This document shows positions 51,371 to 60,234 of a DNA stretch of 64,000 bases, piece by piece (positions within the stretch are counted from its first letter, which is position 1; every line of letters begins with the position of its first letter). The position numbers and the translations under genes are program-made. This stretch comes from CAVTWS01 sp963732655 (lineage in GTDB: Bacteria > Actinomycetota > Acidimicrobiia > Acidimicrobiales > SHLQ01), in contig CAVTAI010000005.1 in NCBI GenBank assembly GCA_963732655.1, forward strand, positions 1 to 64,000. The letters run 5' to 3'. Below the pieces are notes generated by a model. That model was not told the origin of the DNA and searched no databases. It saw only the letters and a list, made by a program, of their open reading frames with translations.

Positions 51371-53734
51371 TCAATCCCCCGGGCCGAGCATCGCTTCGAC
51401 GAGCTCGAGCGTATTGCCGGCATCGCGGTCGGCCACGGTCCGGTTGCGGGTCTTGGCCGCCGCGAGCAGGACGCGAGCCTCGGGCGGCAGGTCGTTGTAG
51501 AGGCTTCGCCGAAGCGTCGGAGACGGTCGTTTGAAGTGGTTCTGCGGTACGAAGATGACCAGGTGGCCGATCACCTCGCCGTAGTGGGGATCGGTTGGCG
51601 ACCGATTGCTGGCCAGCGTGGCCGGCTCGTCGATCCGGAAGACCCACTGGCTCTCGAGCTGGAGATCGATGATGGCCTTGGCGTGCTCGGAGGCGTCCTG
51701 GGTGCCCTTCGAGCCGGCGACTGGCGCATCGGCACGAACCAGACCGATGGGCTTCTCGAAGGGGTGACGGGGGGCTCGAACCTTGAACCGAAGATCGAGC
51801 AGTTTGAACGTGTTGGTGCTTTCCCGCACGTCGAGGGGCCGGAAATCGCCGGGGTCGATGGTCAGCGGGGCACGCCGGTCCAGCCGCTCGATCTGACCAT
51901 TCGGGTAGACCGCGATGGGCAGCGCCGTCCAGTGAATGGCGTCGGCCGTGAAGCGGGCTGCGCCGGCACGCCGCAACCAGAAGACGATCCCGCCGACGAC
52001 GATGGCCGCCGCGATCACGACGAGGATCCGACCACTCGGAATCAGACTTCTGTCGGAGTCGTCGCCGAGATCCAGAGGGCTCACCGAACCAGGCAGGTTC
52101 TCGTTCACGGGAGGCGGGGCGGCGCCGAGCGGTCCGGGGGGGACGGAGTGGATCGTGGTCTCCGACTGCGGGGGCAGATCGACGCCGCCGTCGGTGACGA
52201 CGTCGAGGGTGAGGGTGAGCTCGATGCTCGTCCCGATGGACTCCGGAAGGTCGACGACATCCTGCAGGTAACCGCTCGAGCTGGGCTCCAAGGCCAGCTC
52301 GACCGTCCCACCGCTCACCGGGTCGACGATGCGACCGGTGAGAACGGTCGACGCCGGGAGCGATTCCACATGGAGGCCGGCTTCGTCGACGATGTCGGCG
52401 ACGATCGTCGTGCTGCGCTCGGCGCCCGATACCAGGAGGTCCTGCGAGAGGCGAGGGAAGAGGTTGCCGTAGCGGGTCAGTTGCACGGTGGCGGTCTGGC
52501 CGTCCGCGTTGGCGGGGTCGATGACCACGAAGGTCCAGTCACCGGTCGGAGCTGGCGACACCGTCATCCGGGCCTCGAGGTTGAGGACGGTGGGCGACAG
52601 CCACACCGCGGTGACGTCGGCGGAGGCGGTGGACTGGGTGAGGCTGCCGTCTCGGGTGAACGTGATGGTGCCGGTGTCGGTTGGATCGGTCACCTGGACC
52701 TGGACATCCGGGGCGGTCGAGGTGATCAGCACCGTGAATCGACGCATCGATGCATCGACGCTGACGATTCGTCGGCCACCATCGCACGGAGTACCGCTGC
52801 AGACGTCGATCGACTCCTGGGGCTCGACCACGCCACCCGAGATCCCCCCGGCAACCGAGTCGAACGCGGTGAGCAGGCCGGTCAGGTCGGTGGCGGCGAG
52901 GTACTGGCCGCGGGTCCCCGGCGCTTCGCCGCACGTGGTCGAATCGGACGTTCCGGTGGTGAGAGCCTGGATGAAGGCCTGATCCTCGGCGGCGATCGAG
53001 CTGGCCAAGGCGATGGTGATGACGTGAAGGCCGCTGGTTCGGAGGCGGTCGGCGACACCACCCGCGTCACACAACGTGCCGATGGCGCGCTGCTCGGCGA
53101 GGTCGGCGTTGCCGGGTACGTTGAGCGGAAGGTCCGGGGCGTAGGACTTGACCTCACCCGAGGCGCGGGTCTCGATGTCGAGCTTTCCATCGGTGAACAG
53201 CATCAAGGCGTTGCAGCCGGTGATGCCTTGTTGGAAGAGCGACGATGCGTGCTCGGACAGCGTGAGCTCGGCGCCGAGCAGGGCGTTGGCGAAGTCGGTG
53301 TCCTGGGCCGTGTTGCGGGTGGCGAAGCTCTCGACGACGGGTTGCAGGTCGTCGAGCGTGGTCCGATCGAGCAGGCTCCAGTCGGTGAGGGACGAGAAGT
53401 CGGCACCGAAGGCGGCGAACTTGACCTCGACCATTGGGGTCACCCCGGCGACGGGGTTGGATGACAGGTCGGCCAGCGTCGTCAGTGCCGCCTGGGCGGC
53501 CACGATCCGTTGACCCGTCGGGTCGGTCGTGGCCAAGCTGCCGCTCTCGTCGAGCAGCATGAGCACGGAGAGGTGGCCTTCCTGCTGGATGCAGCTCGAC
53601 AGGCTCTCGATCGCGGTCGACGAATCCGCGTTCTCCTGCGCGACGGCAGCCGAGGGGGCGCCGACCGTCAGGGTTGTGGCCGCGGCGGCCGAGAGAGCGA
53701 TGGCGCGAGTCCAACGTCGCGTCGAGAGGGGCAC
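51371..53734 (-). CDS. Large secreted VWA protein with C-terminal cytosolic-like domain
   Basis: A 787-residue protein. Signal peptide (AIALSAAAATTLTVGAPSAAVAQ), then a VWA domain with VLMLLDESGSLATTDP (MIDAS D-x-S-x-S) and NALMLFTDGKLDI. The middle has beta-rich regions (QVQVTDPTDTGTI, TGDWTFVVIDPA). A TM segment (ILVVIAAAIVVGGIVFWL) near residue 585 precedes a folded domain of about 200 residues (PIAVYPNGQIERLDRRAPL onward, EARVLLAAAKTRNRT). The type I single-pass plan suggests outside sensing linked to a cytoplasmic domain. Partners unknown; it lacks any cotranscribed gene. Confidence 0.75.
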   Translation of the reverse strand: MPLSTRRWTRAIALSAAAATTLTVGAPSAAVAQENADSSTAIESLSSCIQQEGHLSVLMLLDESGSLATTDPTGQRIVAAQAALTTLADLSSNPVAGVTPMVEVKFAAFGADFSSLTDWSLLDRTTLDDLQPVVESFATRNTAQDTDFANALLGAELTLSEHASSLFQQGITGCNALMLFTDGKLDIETRASGEVKSYAPDLPLNVPGNADLAEQRAIGTLCDAGGVADRLRTSGLHVITIALASSIAAEDQAFIQALTTGTSDSTTCGEAPGTRGQYLAATDLTGLLTAFDSVAGGISGGVVEPQESIDVCSGTPCDGGRRIVSVDASMRRFTVLITSTAPDVQVQVTDPTDTGTITFTRDGSLTQSTASADVTAVWLSPTVLNLEARMTVSPAPTGDWTFVVIDPANADGQTATVQLTRYGNLFPRLSQDLLVSGAERSTTIVADIVDEAGLHVESLPASTVLTGRIVDPVSGGTVELALEPSSSGYLQDVVDLPESIGTSIELTLTLDVVTDGGVDLPPQSETTIHSVPPGPLGAAPPPVNENLPGSVSPLDLGDDSDRSLIPSGRILVVIAAAIVVGGIVFWLRRAGAARFTADAIHWTALPIAVYPNGQIERLDRRAPLTIDPGDFRPLDVRESTNTFKLLDLRFKVRAPRHPFEKPIGLVRADAPVAGSKGTQDASEHAKAIIDLQLESQWVFRIDEPATLASNRSPTDPHYGEVIGHLVIFVPQNHFKRPSPTLRRSLYNDLPPEARVLLAAAKTRNRTVADRDAGNTLELVEAMLGPGD

Positions 53735-53824
53735 ACATGTGGTATCGGCAGAAGTGGCCGATGGCTGAGGGGCCGATCGTCACCTTTCCGATGGGCTGAC
53801 GAACCCATTTTTTCGACGACGGTG

Positions 53825-54556
53825 TCAGCGACGACGTCGGGCGGCCAGGATGAACGTGTAGGCGAAGAGGCCCGGCCGGAGGTTGCCGAGCCGATGGGCG
53901 ACTCGGCATGCCGCCGGGGAGGTCAGCCCGGGCACGGGCACCGAGCCGATGATCGAGGCGACCTCGAATCCGGCGCTCGACACCATCTCGGCCAGCGACG
54001 CTTTGGTGTAGAAGCGCAGGTGGGTGCGATCGAGGATGCCCCGGTCACGGTACGGGAACCGCCCGGACAGCAGCGACAGGCGGATACCCCAGTTCGCCAC
54101 GTTGGGGATCGACAGGACGAGGGAGCCGCCCGGTACGAGTTTGGGGGCCAGGCGTCGCAGCGTCGCCGCGGGATCAGGGAGATGCTCCAACGTGTCGCCG
54201 AACACCAAGGTGTCGTAGCTGTGATCTGCGATGACGGCGTCGAGATCGAACGTCGACAGGTCCCCGGTCCACACCGAGCGGCAGACGGTGCGGGCCTGCT
54301 CGGCGGCGTCGGGGTCGAGCTCGAAGCCGTCGACCGTGAGCCCTCGCCGCACCAGGAGCCGGGCGAAGTACCCGGTCGACACGCCGCCTTCGAACACGGT
54401 TCCGGCGTCCGGGGTGGCGTCGACGACCGCCCGAGCCAACAGGTGATGGCCGCGGAAGGGAATGGCCTGCAGCGGTACGTAACCGGGCGGTGCGGCAGCC
54501 GCCACCGTGGCGAGGTCGGCGAGCAGATCGTCAGCGGAGGCAGATGAGCCGGACAC
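53825..54556 (-). CDS. SAM-dependent methyltransferase of a glycan operon
   Basis: A 243-residue class I methyltransferase: TVFEGGVSTGYFARLLVRRG (motif I, G-x-S-T-G), VDGFELDPDAAEQAR, YDTLVFGDTLEHLPDPAATLRRLAPKLVPGGSLVLSIPNVANW, RTHLRFYTKASLAEMVSSAGF. It resembles methyltransferases of surface polysaccharide synthesis. GTG at 54556 follows GGTGGG. It is the last gene of the operon running 58371 to 53825. Confidence 0.85.
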   Translation of the reverse strand: MSGSSASADDLLADLATVAAAAPPGYVPLQAIPFRGHHLLARAVVDATPDAGTVFEGGVSTGYFARLLVRRGLTVDGFELDPDAAEQARTVCRSVWTGDLSTFDLDAVIADHSYDTLVFGDTLEHLPDPAATLRRLAPKLVPGGSLVLSIPNVANWGIRLSLLSGRFPYRDRGILDRTHLRFYTKASLAEMVSSAGFEVASIIGSVPVPGLTSPAACRVAHRLGNLRPGLFAYTFILAARRRR

Positions 54557-54569
54557 GCCCACCAGCCTA

Positions 54570-54637
54570 CGAAGCCGAGCGTCTGAGCGAGGCGACCCGG
54601 TGGGGACGAAGCCGAGCGTCTGAGCGAGGCGACCCGG
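54570..54637. repeat. 31-bp direct repeat between two genes of the glycan operon
   Basis: Identical 31-bp copies at 54570-54600 and 54607-54637, separated by six bases (period 37); the unit begins cgaagccgagcgtctgagcg. It lies in the gap between the GT2 stop at 54640 and the methyltransferase start at 54556. Confidence 0.95.
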
Positions 54638-54639
54638 GC

Positions 54640-55662
54640 TCAGACCCAGCGACGCACCAGGCGCCACCACAGACCAAGCAGGCGGTCGACGACCTTCGCC
54701 GGTGCCGGCAGCGGATACGGCTGGAACCCGAGGCTCGTCGACAGCAGCGGAACGAGGTCGCGATCGTGAACGACCCGGACGGCCTGCCGTTCCCGCCGGT
54801 GCTGGCGGATCCAGGCGCGATGCCGCCACAACCACCACCAGCCCTTCACCTTGGGGCCGAACCACCCCTGGATCACCGACAGGCCGAGGACCCCCGCCTC
54901 CATGACCACGAACGCCGGAGCCAGCAGCCACAGCGTGCGGGCCTCGAAGTTGGTCATGACGAAGGCGAGACGGTTGCGGTCGACGATCCCGAGCTTGAAC
55001 GTATTGCGGGAGAACTCGTAGCGATGTCGGGTGATGGCATCTCGGACCCACACGATGTCGTAGCCCCGGAGCCGCAGCCCGAAACACAGGTCGACGTCTT
55101 CGTGGTAGGCGAAGTACGGCTCGGCGAAGCCGCCGATCTCCCGCCAGCGGGTCAGCGGGAGCACGACGGTCGACGCCATGGCCGTGGTCACCGACATCTC
55201 GGCCGGGAAGTCCGCAGCGGGCTCGTTGATGTGCCCGCACCAGCTGAAACCCAGGAAATGGATGGTGTTGCCGCCGCTGTTCAGCAGGTCGGGCTGGTCG
55301 TAGAGCCGGATGCTGGCCCCGGCCAGACCGACCTCGGGGCGTCGGGCGACCGCGACGAGTCGGCTCAGGCAATCGGGATCGATGACGGCGTCGCCATTGA
55401 CCAGGGCGAGGTAGTCGCCGGTGGCGAGGCGAGCACCCAGATTGCAGCCGCCGGCAAAACCCAGGTTGGTCCCGTGGCCCACGACGGTGACGCGCTCGCG
55501 AGTGCGGAAGTGCTCGATGCGGCCGTCGGTACCACCGTTGTCCACCAGGACCACATCGCAGGACACGTCTCGAGAGGCCAGCAGGGCCTCGACGCAATCT
55601 CCGATGAGCGGTTCGGGACCGTACGCCAGGACGACGGCGGTGACCGTGGGAGCTTCCATCAT
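54640..55662 (-). CDS. Family 2 glycosyltransferase (rhamnosyltransferase-like)
   Basis: A 340-residue GT2 enzyme of the WbbL type: TVTAVVLAYGPEPLIGDCVEALL, CDVVLVDNGGTDG, NLGFAGGCNLGARLATGDYLALVNGDAVIDPDCL (DxD region as NGDA), EIGGFAEPYFAYHEDVDLCFGLRLRGYDIVWV (ED-x-D). One C-terminal hydrophobic helix precedes a basic tail. Adds a sugar, perhaps rhamnose, to a lipid-linked acceptor. Start codon falls inside a 32-bp tandem duplication shared with the preceding gene's end. Confidence 0.9.
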   Translation of the reverse strand: MMEAPTVTAVVLAYGPEPLIGDCVEALLASRDVSCDVVLVDNGGTDGRIEHFRTRERVTVVGHGTNLGFAGGCNLGARLATGDYLALVNGDAVIDPDCLSRLVAVARRPEVGLAGASIRLYDQPDLLNSGGNTIHFLGFSWCGHINEPAADFPAEMSVTTAMASTVVLPLTRWREIGGFAEPYFAYHEDVDLCFGLRLRGYDIVWVRDAITRHRYEFSRNTFKLGIVDRNRLAFVMTNFEARTLWLLAPAFVVMEAGVLGLSVIQGWFGPKVKGWWWLWRHRAWIRQHRRERQAVRVVHDRDLVPLLSTSLGFQPYPLPAPAKVVDRLLGLWWRLVRRWV

Positions 55663-55720
55663 CGTCGGTCGAGCGTAAGAACGCTCAACATCATCGTCGG
55701 TCGAGCGTAAGAACGCTCAA
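55657..55720. repeat. 32-bp perfect tandem duplication joining two genes
   Basis: Copies at 55657-55688 and 55689-55720 are identical, the unit beginning catcatcgtcggtcgagcgt. The downstream-strand copy encodes the last residues (LTLDRR) and stop of the polyprenol-type GT2 at 55691, and the other copy supplies the region up to and including the ATG of the following GT2. It contains a further small inverted repeat, gagcgttcttacgctc on the minus strand. Confidence 0.96.
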
Positions 55721-56869
55721 CATGAAGCTGGCCAGGATGACCTCGACGCCGAGGCTGAACGCAGTCACCGATGGAGCCACCAGCCGCATGGTGTCGGAGG
55801 TGTCGAGACCGCCGAACGAGGTCTCACCCCACCGGCGGACGGCGACGAACGAGCCGATGGCGCCCCCCAGGCAGAGAAGCACCCCGATCCACAACCCGAC
55901 CTCCAGCTTGGCCACCTTCAGGACCCGATCCAGGCCGGTGGAGGGCGGGACCAGCCCGCTCGCCGTCACGTACATACGAGCGAACACCGCGAAGAACACG
56001 GCCTGCGCACCGATCGTGATGGCGGTCAGGGCGTAGAGCAGGGCGTGGATGTCGAAGGTGACATCGCCGACCGTCCGGGGCCCCGGCAGCAGCCACGCCG
56101 TACTGGCCACGCCGATCACCGAGAGGAGGAGCCCGGGGATGAGGAACAACCAGCGGGGGCTGTACAGCAGCAGGAACCGCAGATGTCGCCACCCATCGCG
56201 CCAGGTTCGCAGGTGCGGGGGGCGGCTGCGGCCGTCCTTGCGGAGGGTCGTGGGCACCTCGCGGACATCGAGTCCTTCAAGGGTGGCCCGCACGACCATC
56301 TCGCTCGCGAACTCCATCCCGGTCGTGCGCAGTTCGAGGTCGACGATCGCCTGGCGACGGAACCCCCGCATTCCGCAGTGGAAGTCACCGATCGGTGTGC
56401 GAAACAGCAGGCGGCCGAGAAAGCTGAGAGCGGGGTTGCCGAGGTAGCGGTGCAGCTTGGGCATGGCGCCGGGCTCGATCCCCCCCTGGAAACGGTTCCC
56501 CATCACCAGGTCGGCGCCGGCCCGGAGCTCGTCGACGAAGCCCGCCAGTCCCTCCAGGTCGTAGCTGTCGTCGGCGTCGGCCATGATCACGAAGCGGCCG
56601 CGGGCGGCCTCGACGCCACCGATCAGCGCGGCGCCGTACCCACGCCGATCGACGGGCACGATGCGTCCTCCGGCGGCGAGGGCCAGCTCCTGCGAGCCGT
56701 CCGTGCTGCCGTTGTCGGCCACGACCACCTCCCCGGCGATGCCGGCCTTCTCCATCGCCGCCACCGCTTTGGCCACGCAGACAGCAACCGTTTCCGCCTC
56801 GTTGAGGCATGGGAGGACGACGGTGAGCTCCAGTTCGTCCACCGGTGCCATGGGCGTGACGTCGTTCAT
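55691..56869 (-). CDS. Polyprenol-phosphate glycosyltransferase-like GT2 with TM tail
   Basis: A 392-residue protein. The GT2 domain has ELTVVLPCLNEAETVAVCV, GEVVVADNGSTDGSQELALAAGGRIV, YGAALIGGVEAARGRFVIMADADDSYDLEGL (DAD), KLHRYLGNPALSFLGRLLF and DFHCGMRGFRRQA. Four C-terminal TM segments follow (WLFLIPGLLLSVIGVAST, etc.). Similar to DPM1/GtrB-like enzymes that load a sugar on polyprenol phosphate. ATG overlaps the stop of the upstream membrane protein as ATGA. Confidence 0.9.
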   Translation of the reverse strand: MNDVTPMAPVDELELTVVLPCLNEAETVAVCVAKAVAAMEKAGIAGEVVVADNGSTDGSQELALAAGGRIVPVDRRGYGAALIGGVEAARGRFVIMADADDSYDLEGLAGFVDELRAGADLVMGNRFQGGIEPGAMPKLHRYLGNPALSFLGRLLFRTPIGDFHCGMRGFRRQAIVDLELRTTGMEFASEMVVRATLEGLDVREVPTTLRKDGRSRPPHLRTWRDGWRHLRFLLLYSPRWLFLIPGLLLSVIGVASTAWLLPGPRTVGDVTFDIHALLYALTAITIGAQAVFFAVFARMYVTASGLVPPSTGLDRVLKVAKLEVGLWIGVLLCLGGAIGSFVAVRRWGETSFGGLDTSDTMRLVAPSVTAFSLGVEVILASFMLSVLTLDRR

Positions 56870-58371
56870 CGGTCGACCGGGCCCGGCGACGGACGGTCGG
56901 TGAGGAAGCGCACGCCGAGCAGGCCGAGCGCCGCCGCCACGGTGGTCATGGCCAGGAGCAGAAGCCAGGTGGTCGTCGGCGGGCTCCAGGTCGGGTCGGT
57001 GACCGTCATCCAGAACGGGCGGCCCGTCCCCACCACGTTGCGACGGAGCGCGGCGCCGAACGAGACGACGTGGCCGACGGCGACGACGCCGCACACCGCC
57101 AGCGCCAGGCGCTGGACGAGCGGCCCCGCTGCGGTGTCGATACGGGCCCGGGCCGCCGCGAACACCACGATGCCCAGGGCCAGGGGCAGGGTGTAGCGGC
57201 CCTGCCAGGTCTGGCCGTGCGTCCGGATGCTCGACGCCTCGATGAGAGTCGGGAGGGCGATGGTCACGGCGACGAGCGCTCCGAGAACCAGAATGTCCCG
57301 CCTGCAGGCGGTGAGCGCGGCCAAGGCGACCAGCAGCAGAGCCGCGGCGAACCAGGTCGACGTGACCAGGCTCGGGCCTCGCAGGTCGAGCCAACCGAAC
57401 CAGGCGATCATCTGGATCATCAGGAGCGACTGTCGTCCGAAGGCCGACGCGGTCAGCTCGGCGTCGGATCCCGTCGTGGTATCGCCGATGTCGGTGCCCG
57501 CCTCGAGTGGGCGGTACGCCAGCATCCACACAGCTGCGGCGAGGCCGGCGACGGCGACGACGCCTAGGGCCACCTGCGCCGAGCGATGACGCAGCAGGTG
57601 GGCGATACGTGACCAACCCGCGGCCAGCCCGAGGGTGACGGCGGCGATGGCCAGGATCAACGGTGACAGCTGCCGGTCGAGCACGAGCACCGACGCGCCG
57701 ACGGCGAGGGCGGTGGCGGGTAGCCGGACCGGCAAGGGGTAGTCGTCGTCGATGAGGATGACGCCCGCCACCCAGGTGAGCGCGGCGCCCGCGATCTCCC
57801 ACGTGCTCGGATTCAACACGCCCGAGAGAAAGGCCGCGGTCGGTGTCCACGCCAGCAGGACGGCCGGAACGAGCAGGGCCCGGTTGCGGTGGAACGAGGC
57901 CAGGCTCAGTGCCGATCCCACCAGCGCGGCCGCGACCGCGGCAGACCACAGCCGGGCGGTGAACAGCCCGTTGCGCCCGGCGGCGGCACGCAGCGGCAGG
58001 CCAGTGGCCAGGTGATAGAGCGGGGGAGCCTGCCCGGCCCGGGTGACGATCTCCGTGCGGGCGGTGTCGGTGCCGACATAGGGAGCGCACGACACCGGTC
58101 GGTCGGTGTGAAAGGCGTAACAGCCGGCCTCGAGGCGGGTGATCCAGACCGGGACCTCGACAGCGGTCGAGCCGCCGCCCAGCTCGGTCTCGCCCCCGAT
58201 CAACGTCCCGCCGGCGGCGGAGTAACCACGCGAGGCGTGATCACGTTCGTCGGGCCCGCCTCCCATTGGAGTCGACAGGCTCCAGACGATCGCCAGGGCG
58301 AACAGGACGAGCGCGGAGATCGCGGCGCGGCCGATGAACGACGGGTGACGCAGCAGGGGACCCGTCGGCAT
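56866..58371 (-). CDS. DUF2142-like multi-pass membrane protein
   Basis: A 501-residue membrane protein with about ten TM segments, starting LVLFALAIVWSLSTPMGGGPDERDHASRGYS, which contains the PDExxH-like motif of DUF2142/ArnT-like GT-C proteins. HTDRPVSCAPYVGTD and QAPPLYHLATGLPLR match the large first extracytoplasmic loop; TWQGRYTLPLALGIVVF is the conserved RY segment. Probably transfers a polyprenol-linked sugar outside the membrane. First gene of the glycan operon; no plus-strand gene overlaps except a short frame. Confidence 0.85.
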   Translation of the reverse strand: MPTGPLLRHPSFIGRAAISALVLFALAIVWSLSTPMGGGPDERDHASRGYSAAGGTLIGGETELGGGSTAVEVPVWITRLEAGCYAFHTDRPVSCAPYVGTDTARTEIVTRAGQAPPLYHLATGLPLRAAAGRNGLFTARLWSAAVAAALVGSALSLASFHRNRALLVPAVLLAWTPTAAFLSGVLNPSTWEIAGAALTWVAGVILIDDDYPLPVRLPATALAVGASVLVLDRQLSPLILAIAAVTLGLAAGWSRIAHLLRHRSAQVALGVVAVAGLAAAVWMLAYRPLEAGTDIGDTTTGSDAELTASAFGRQSLLMIQMIAWFGWLDLRGPSLVTSTWFAAALLLVALAALTACRRDILVLGALVAVTIALPTLIEASSIRTHGQTWQGRYTLPLALGIVVFAAARARIDTAAGPLVQRLALAVCGVVAVGHVVSFGAALRRNVVGTGRPFWMTVTDPTWSPPTTTWLLLLAMTTVAAALGLLGVRFLTDRPSPGPVDR

Positions 58372-58509
58372 GGCTGGTGATGCTAATGACCCATGTGGTC
58401 TGTGCGTGTGCTTGCCGTTCCGTGGGCCGGCCGTGAGCCCGAGGCGGTGACCGAAGTTCGGCGCGTCATGCGAGGTCCGGACGAAATCCGCCACAATGAG
58501 TCCGTGCCC

Positions 58510-58851
58510 ATGAGACAGGAATGCAAGCATTTTGAGAGTCGCACGTATCCGAATGGCGACACCGTTCGGAAATGCAATCTCGATCTGGCGCCGGAGGCTC
58601 CCTGGCGGTGTCCCGACGACTGCCCGCGTTACGAACGACGGTTGGTCGACGTGAACTGGAGCCACGGGTCTCTGGTCACCCCGCCGACCCCGGACGAACC
58701 GGCGAGCGTCGGGGAGGACCACTCGATCGCCGCGTTGCTCGACGAGGCCGAGGACATCATCAACGCCGCCGGGCCGAGGATCAAGGCCGAGGTGGACGCC
58801 GAGCGCTCCAGCCGTCGCCGAGGCCTCGGCCGGTTCTTCCGGAGGGGATGA
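58510..58851 (+). CDS. Small Cys-rich protein with CPxxCP motif
   Basis: A 113-residue protein. Its first 40 residues are RQECKHFESRTYPNGDTVRKCNLDLAPEAPWRCPDDCPRYERR, with four Cys arranged like a metal-binding site (C-x3-H ... C ... CPxxCP). The rest is hydrophilic with an acidic helix (AALLDEAEDIINAAG) and a basic end (RRRGLGRFFRRG). ATG at 58510; GTG 58504 is also possible. It lies just before sufD, so it may act with Fe-S assembly. Family not recognised. Confidence 0.65.
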   Translation: MRQECKHFESRTYPNGDTVRKCNLDLAPEAPWRCPDDCPRYERRLVDVNWSHGSLVTPPTPDEPASVGEDHSIAALLDEAEDIINAAGPRIKAEVDAERSSRRRGLGRFFRRG

Positions 58852-58939
58852 TCGAGTCGCGGCCTCAACCGGGGCCGTGACCGTCGCCGGTAGGCTCGCA
58901 GCCGTCCCGCACTCCGCCGGTCCCGTCAGTCAGTCGATC

Positions 58940-60234
58940 ATGTCTTCGCTCCCCGCCCATCTGCTCGAACCCGTCGGCTCGGCCGATTCGCTCCCGACCT
59001 GGTGGGCGGACATCCTCGCCGCCTCGGCGGCCCGACTGTCGTCGTCCACGGTGCCGACCGATGCCGAGGAGGTGTGGCGGTACAGCCGCATCGAGTCGCT
59101 CGACCTGGCGTCGTTCCCCCTCGCCGCCGATTCTTCGGGCGTCGACCTGTCGGAGCACGGCGTCATCGACGCGACGACATCGATCGTCGTGGCGGTCGTC
59201 GACGGCCGGGTCGGTGCCGTCACCGGAGCTCCGGTGCCGAGCGGGGTCTACGTGGGTGCGCTCTCGGGGCATCCCTCGGCGGCTGACTTCTGGCAGGCCG
59301 TCCATGTCGACGCCATCGACGTCTTCGCCGAGATCACGGCCCGGCACGCCCTCGATCCGCTCGTGATCGACATCGGTCGCGGAGAGCGGATCACCGTGCC
59401 GATCGTCGTCCGGGTGCACGCGGCATCGGCCCGATCATCCTCGGTGCCGCACCTGCTCATCCGGGTCGCCGACAACGCGTCGGTGACGGTGCTCGAGCAT
59501 CACACCTCGGTGGACGAACCCGTCCTGGTCATGGCCCGGACCGACTCCCTCGTCGGGGTCGGTTCGCACCTGGCTCACGGCGTGATCCAGGCTCTGGCTC
59601 CCTCCGCCTGGTCCATCTCGAACACCGTCGTGCGGGGGTCGGCGTCCTCCCACGCCGAATACGGCTTGGCCGCAGTCGGCGGCTCGACCGCCCGAGCTCG
59701 TACGGATTGCCGCCTCGTTGGGCGGGGGCGCGAGCCGACCTGTCAGCGCTGTACTACGGCCGCGGCGACCAGACGCACGACGTCCGAACCTTCCAGCACC
59801 ATCAGGCCCGCGACACCACCAGCGATCTGGTGTTCAAAGGCGTCCTCGATGACCACGCCCGATCGGTCTACACCGGCCTGATCCGGATCCTTCCCGATGC
59901 CCGGGGGAGCGCGGCCTACCAGACCAACCGGAACCTCAAGCTGTCCGACGACGCCTGGGCCGAGTCGGTCCCGAACCTGGAGATCGAATGCCGCGATGTG
60001 CGGTGCAGCCATGCCTCGACCGTGTCACCGATCGATCCCGAACACCTCTTCTACCTGGCCAGCCGTGGCGTCCCGCCGGAGAAGGCCGGGCGCCTGATCG
60101 TGGCCGGCTTCTTCGAAGACGTCATCGAACGGTTCCCCGTCCCCTGGGCTCGCAGTCACGTCCGCACCCTGGTCGACCAGGCGGTCGCCCGCAGCGTCGA
60201 CGTGCACGCGCACGAGCTGGAGGTGGTCGGGTGA
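58940..60234 (+). CDS. sufD: SufD, Fe-S assembly scaffold component (one frame break)
   Basis: SUF system protein that forms the SufBCD complex. N-terminal part: SLPTWWADILAASAARLSSS, EEVWRYSRIESLDL. Beta-helix core: VVRVHAASARSSSVPHLLIRVADNASVTVLEHHTSVDEPVL, LSALYYGRGDQTHDVRTFQHHQARDTTSDLVFKGVLDDHARSVYTGLIRI, AYQTNRNLKLSDDAWAESVPNLEIECRDVRCSHAST. The final segment has FYLASRGVPPEKAGRLIVAGFFEDVIERF. The frame changes near 59725; one base restores a 431-residue protein. It has the conserved CSHAST and the FDV-like features of SufD. No sufB is found next to it in the window. Confidence 0.9.

Noticed and set aside
53785..53815. ATGGG ... CCCAT followed by six T on the plus strand
   Set aside because: Resembles a terminator but no plus-strand gene is upstream; for the minus-strand operon the T-run is on the wrong side.
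57070..58380. Plus-strand frames opposite the DUF2142-like gene
   Set aside because: Arg/Gly/Ala-rich composition with no domain; shadows of the membrane protein.
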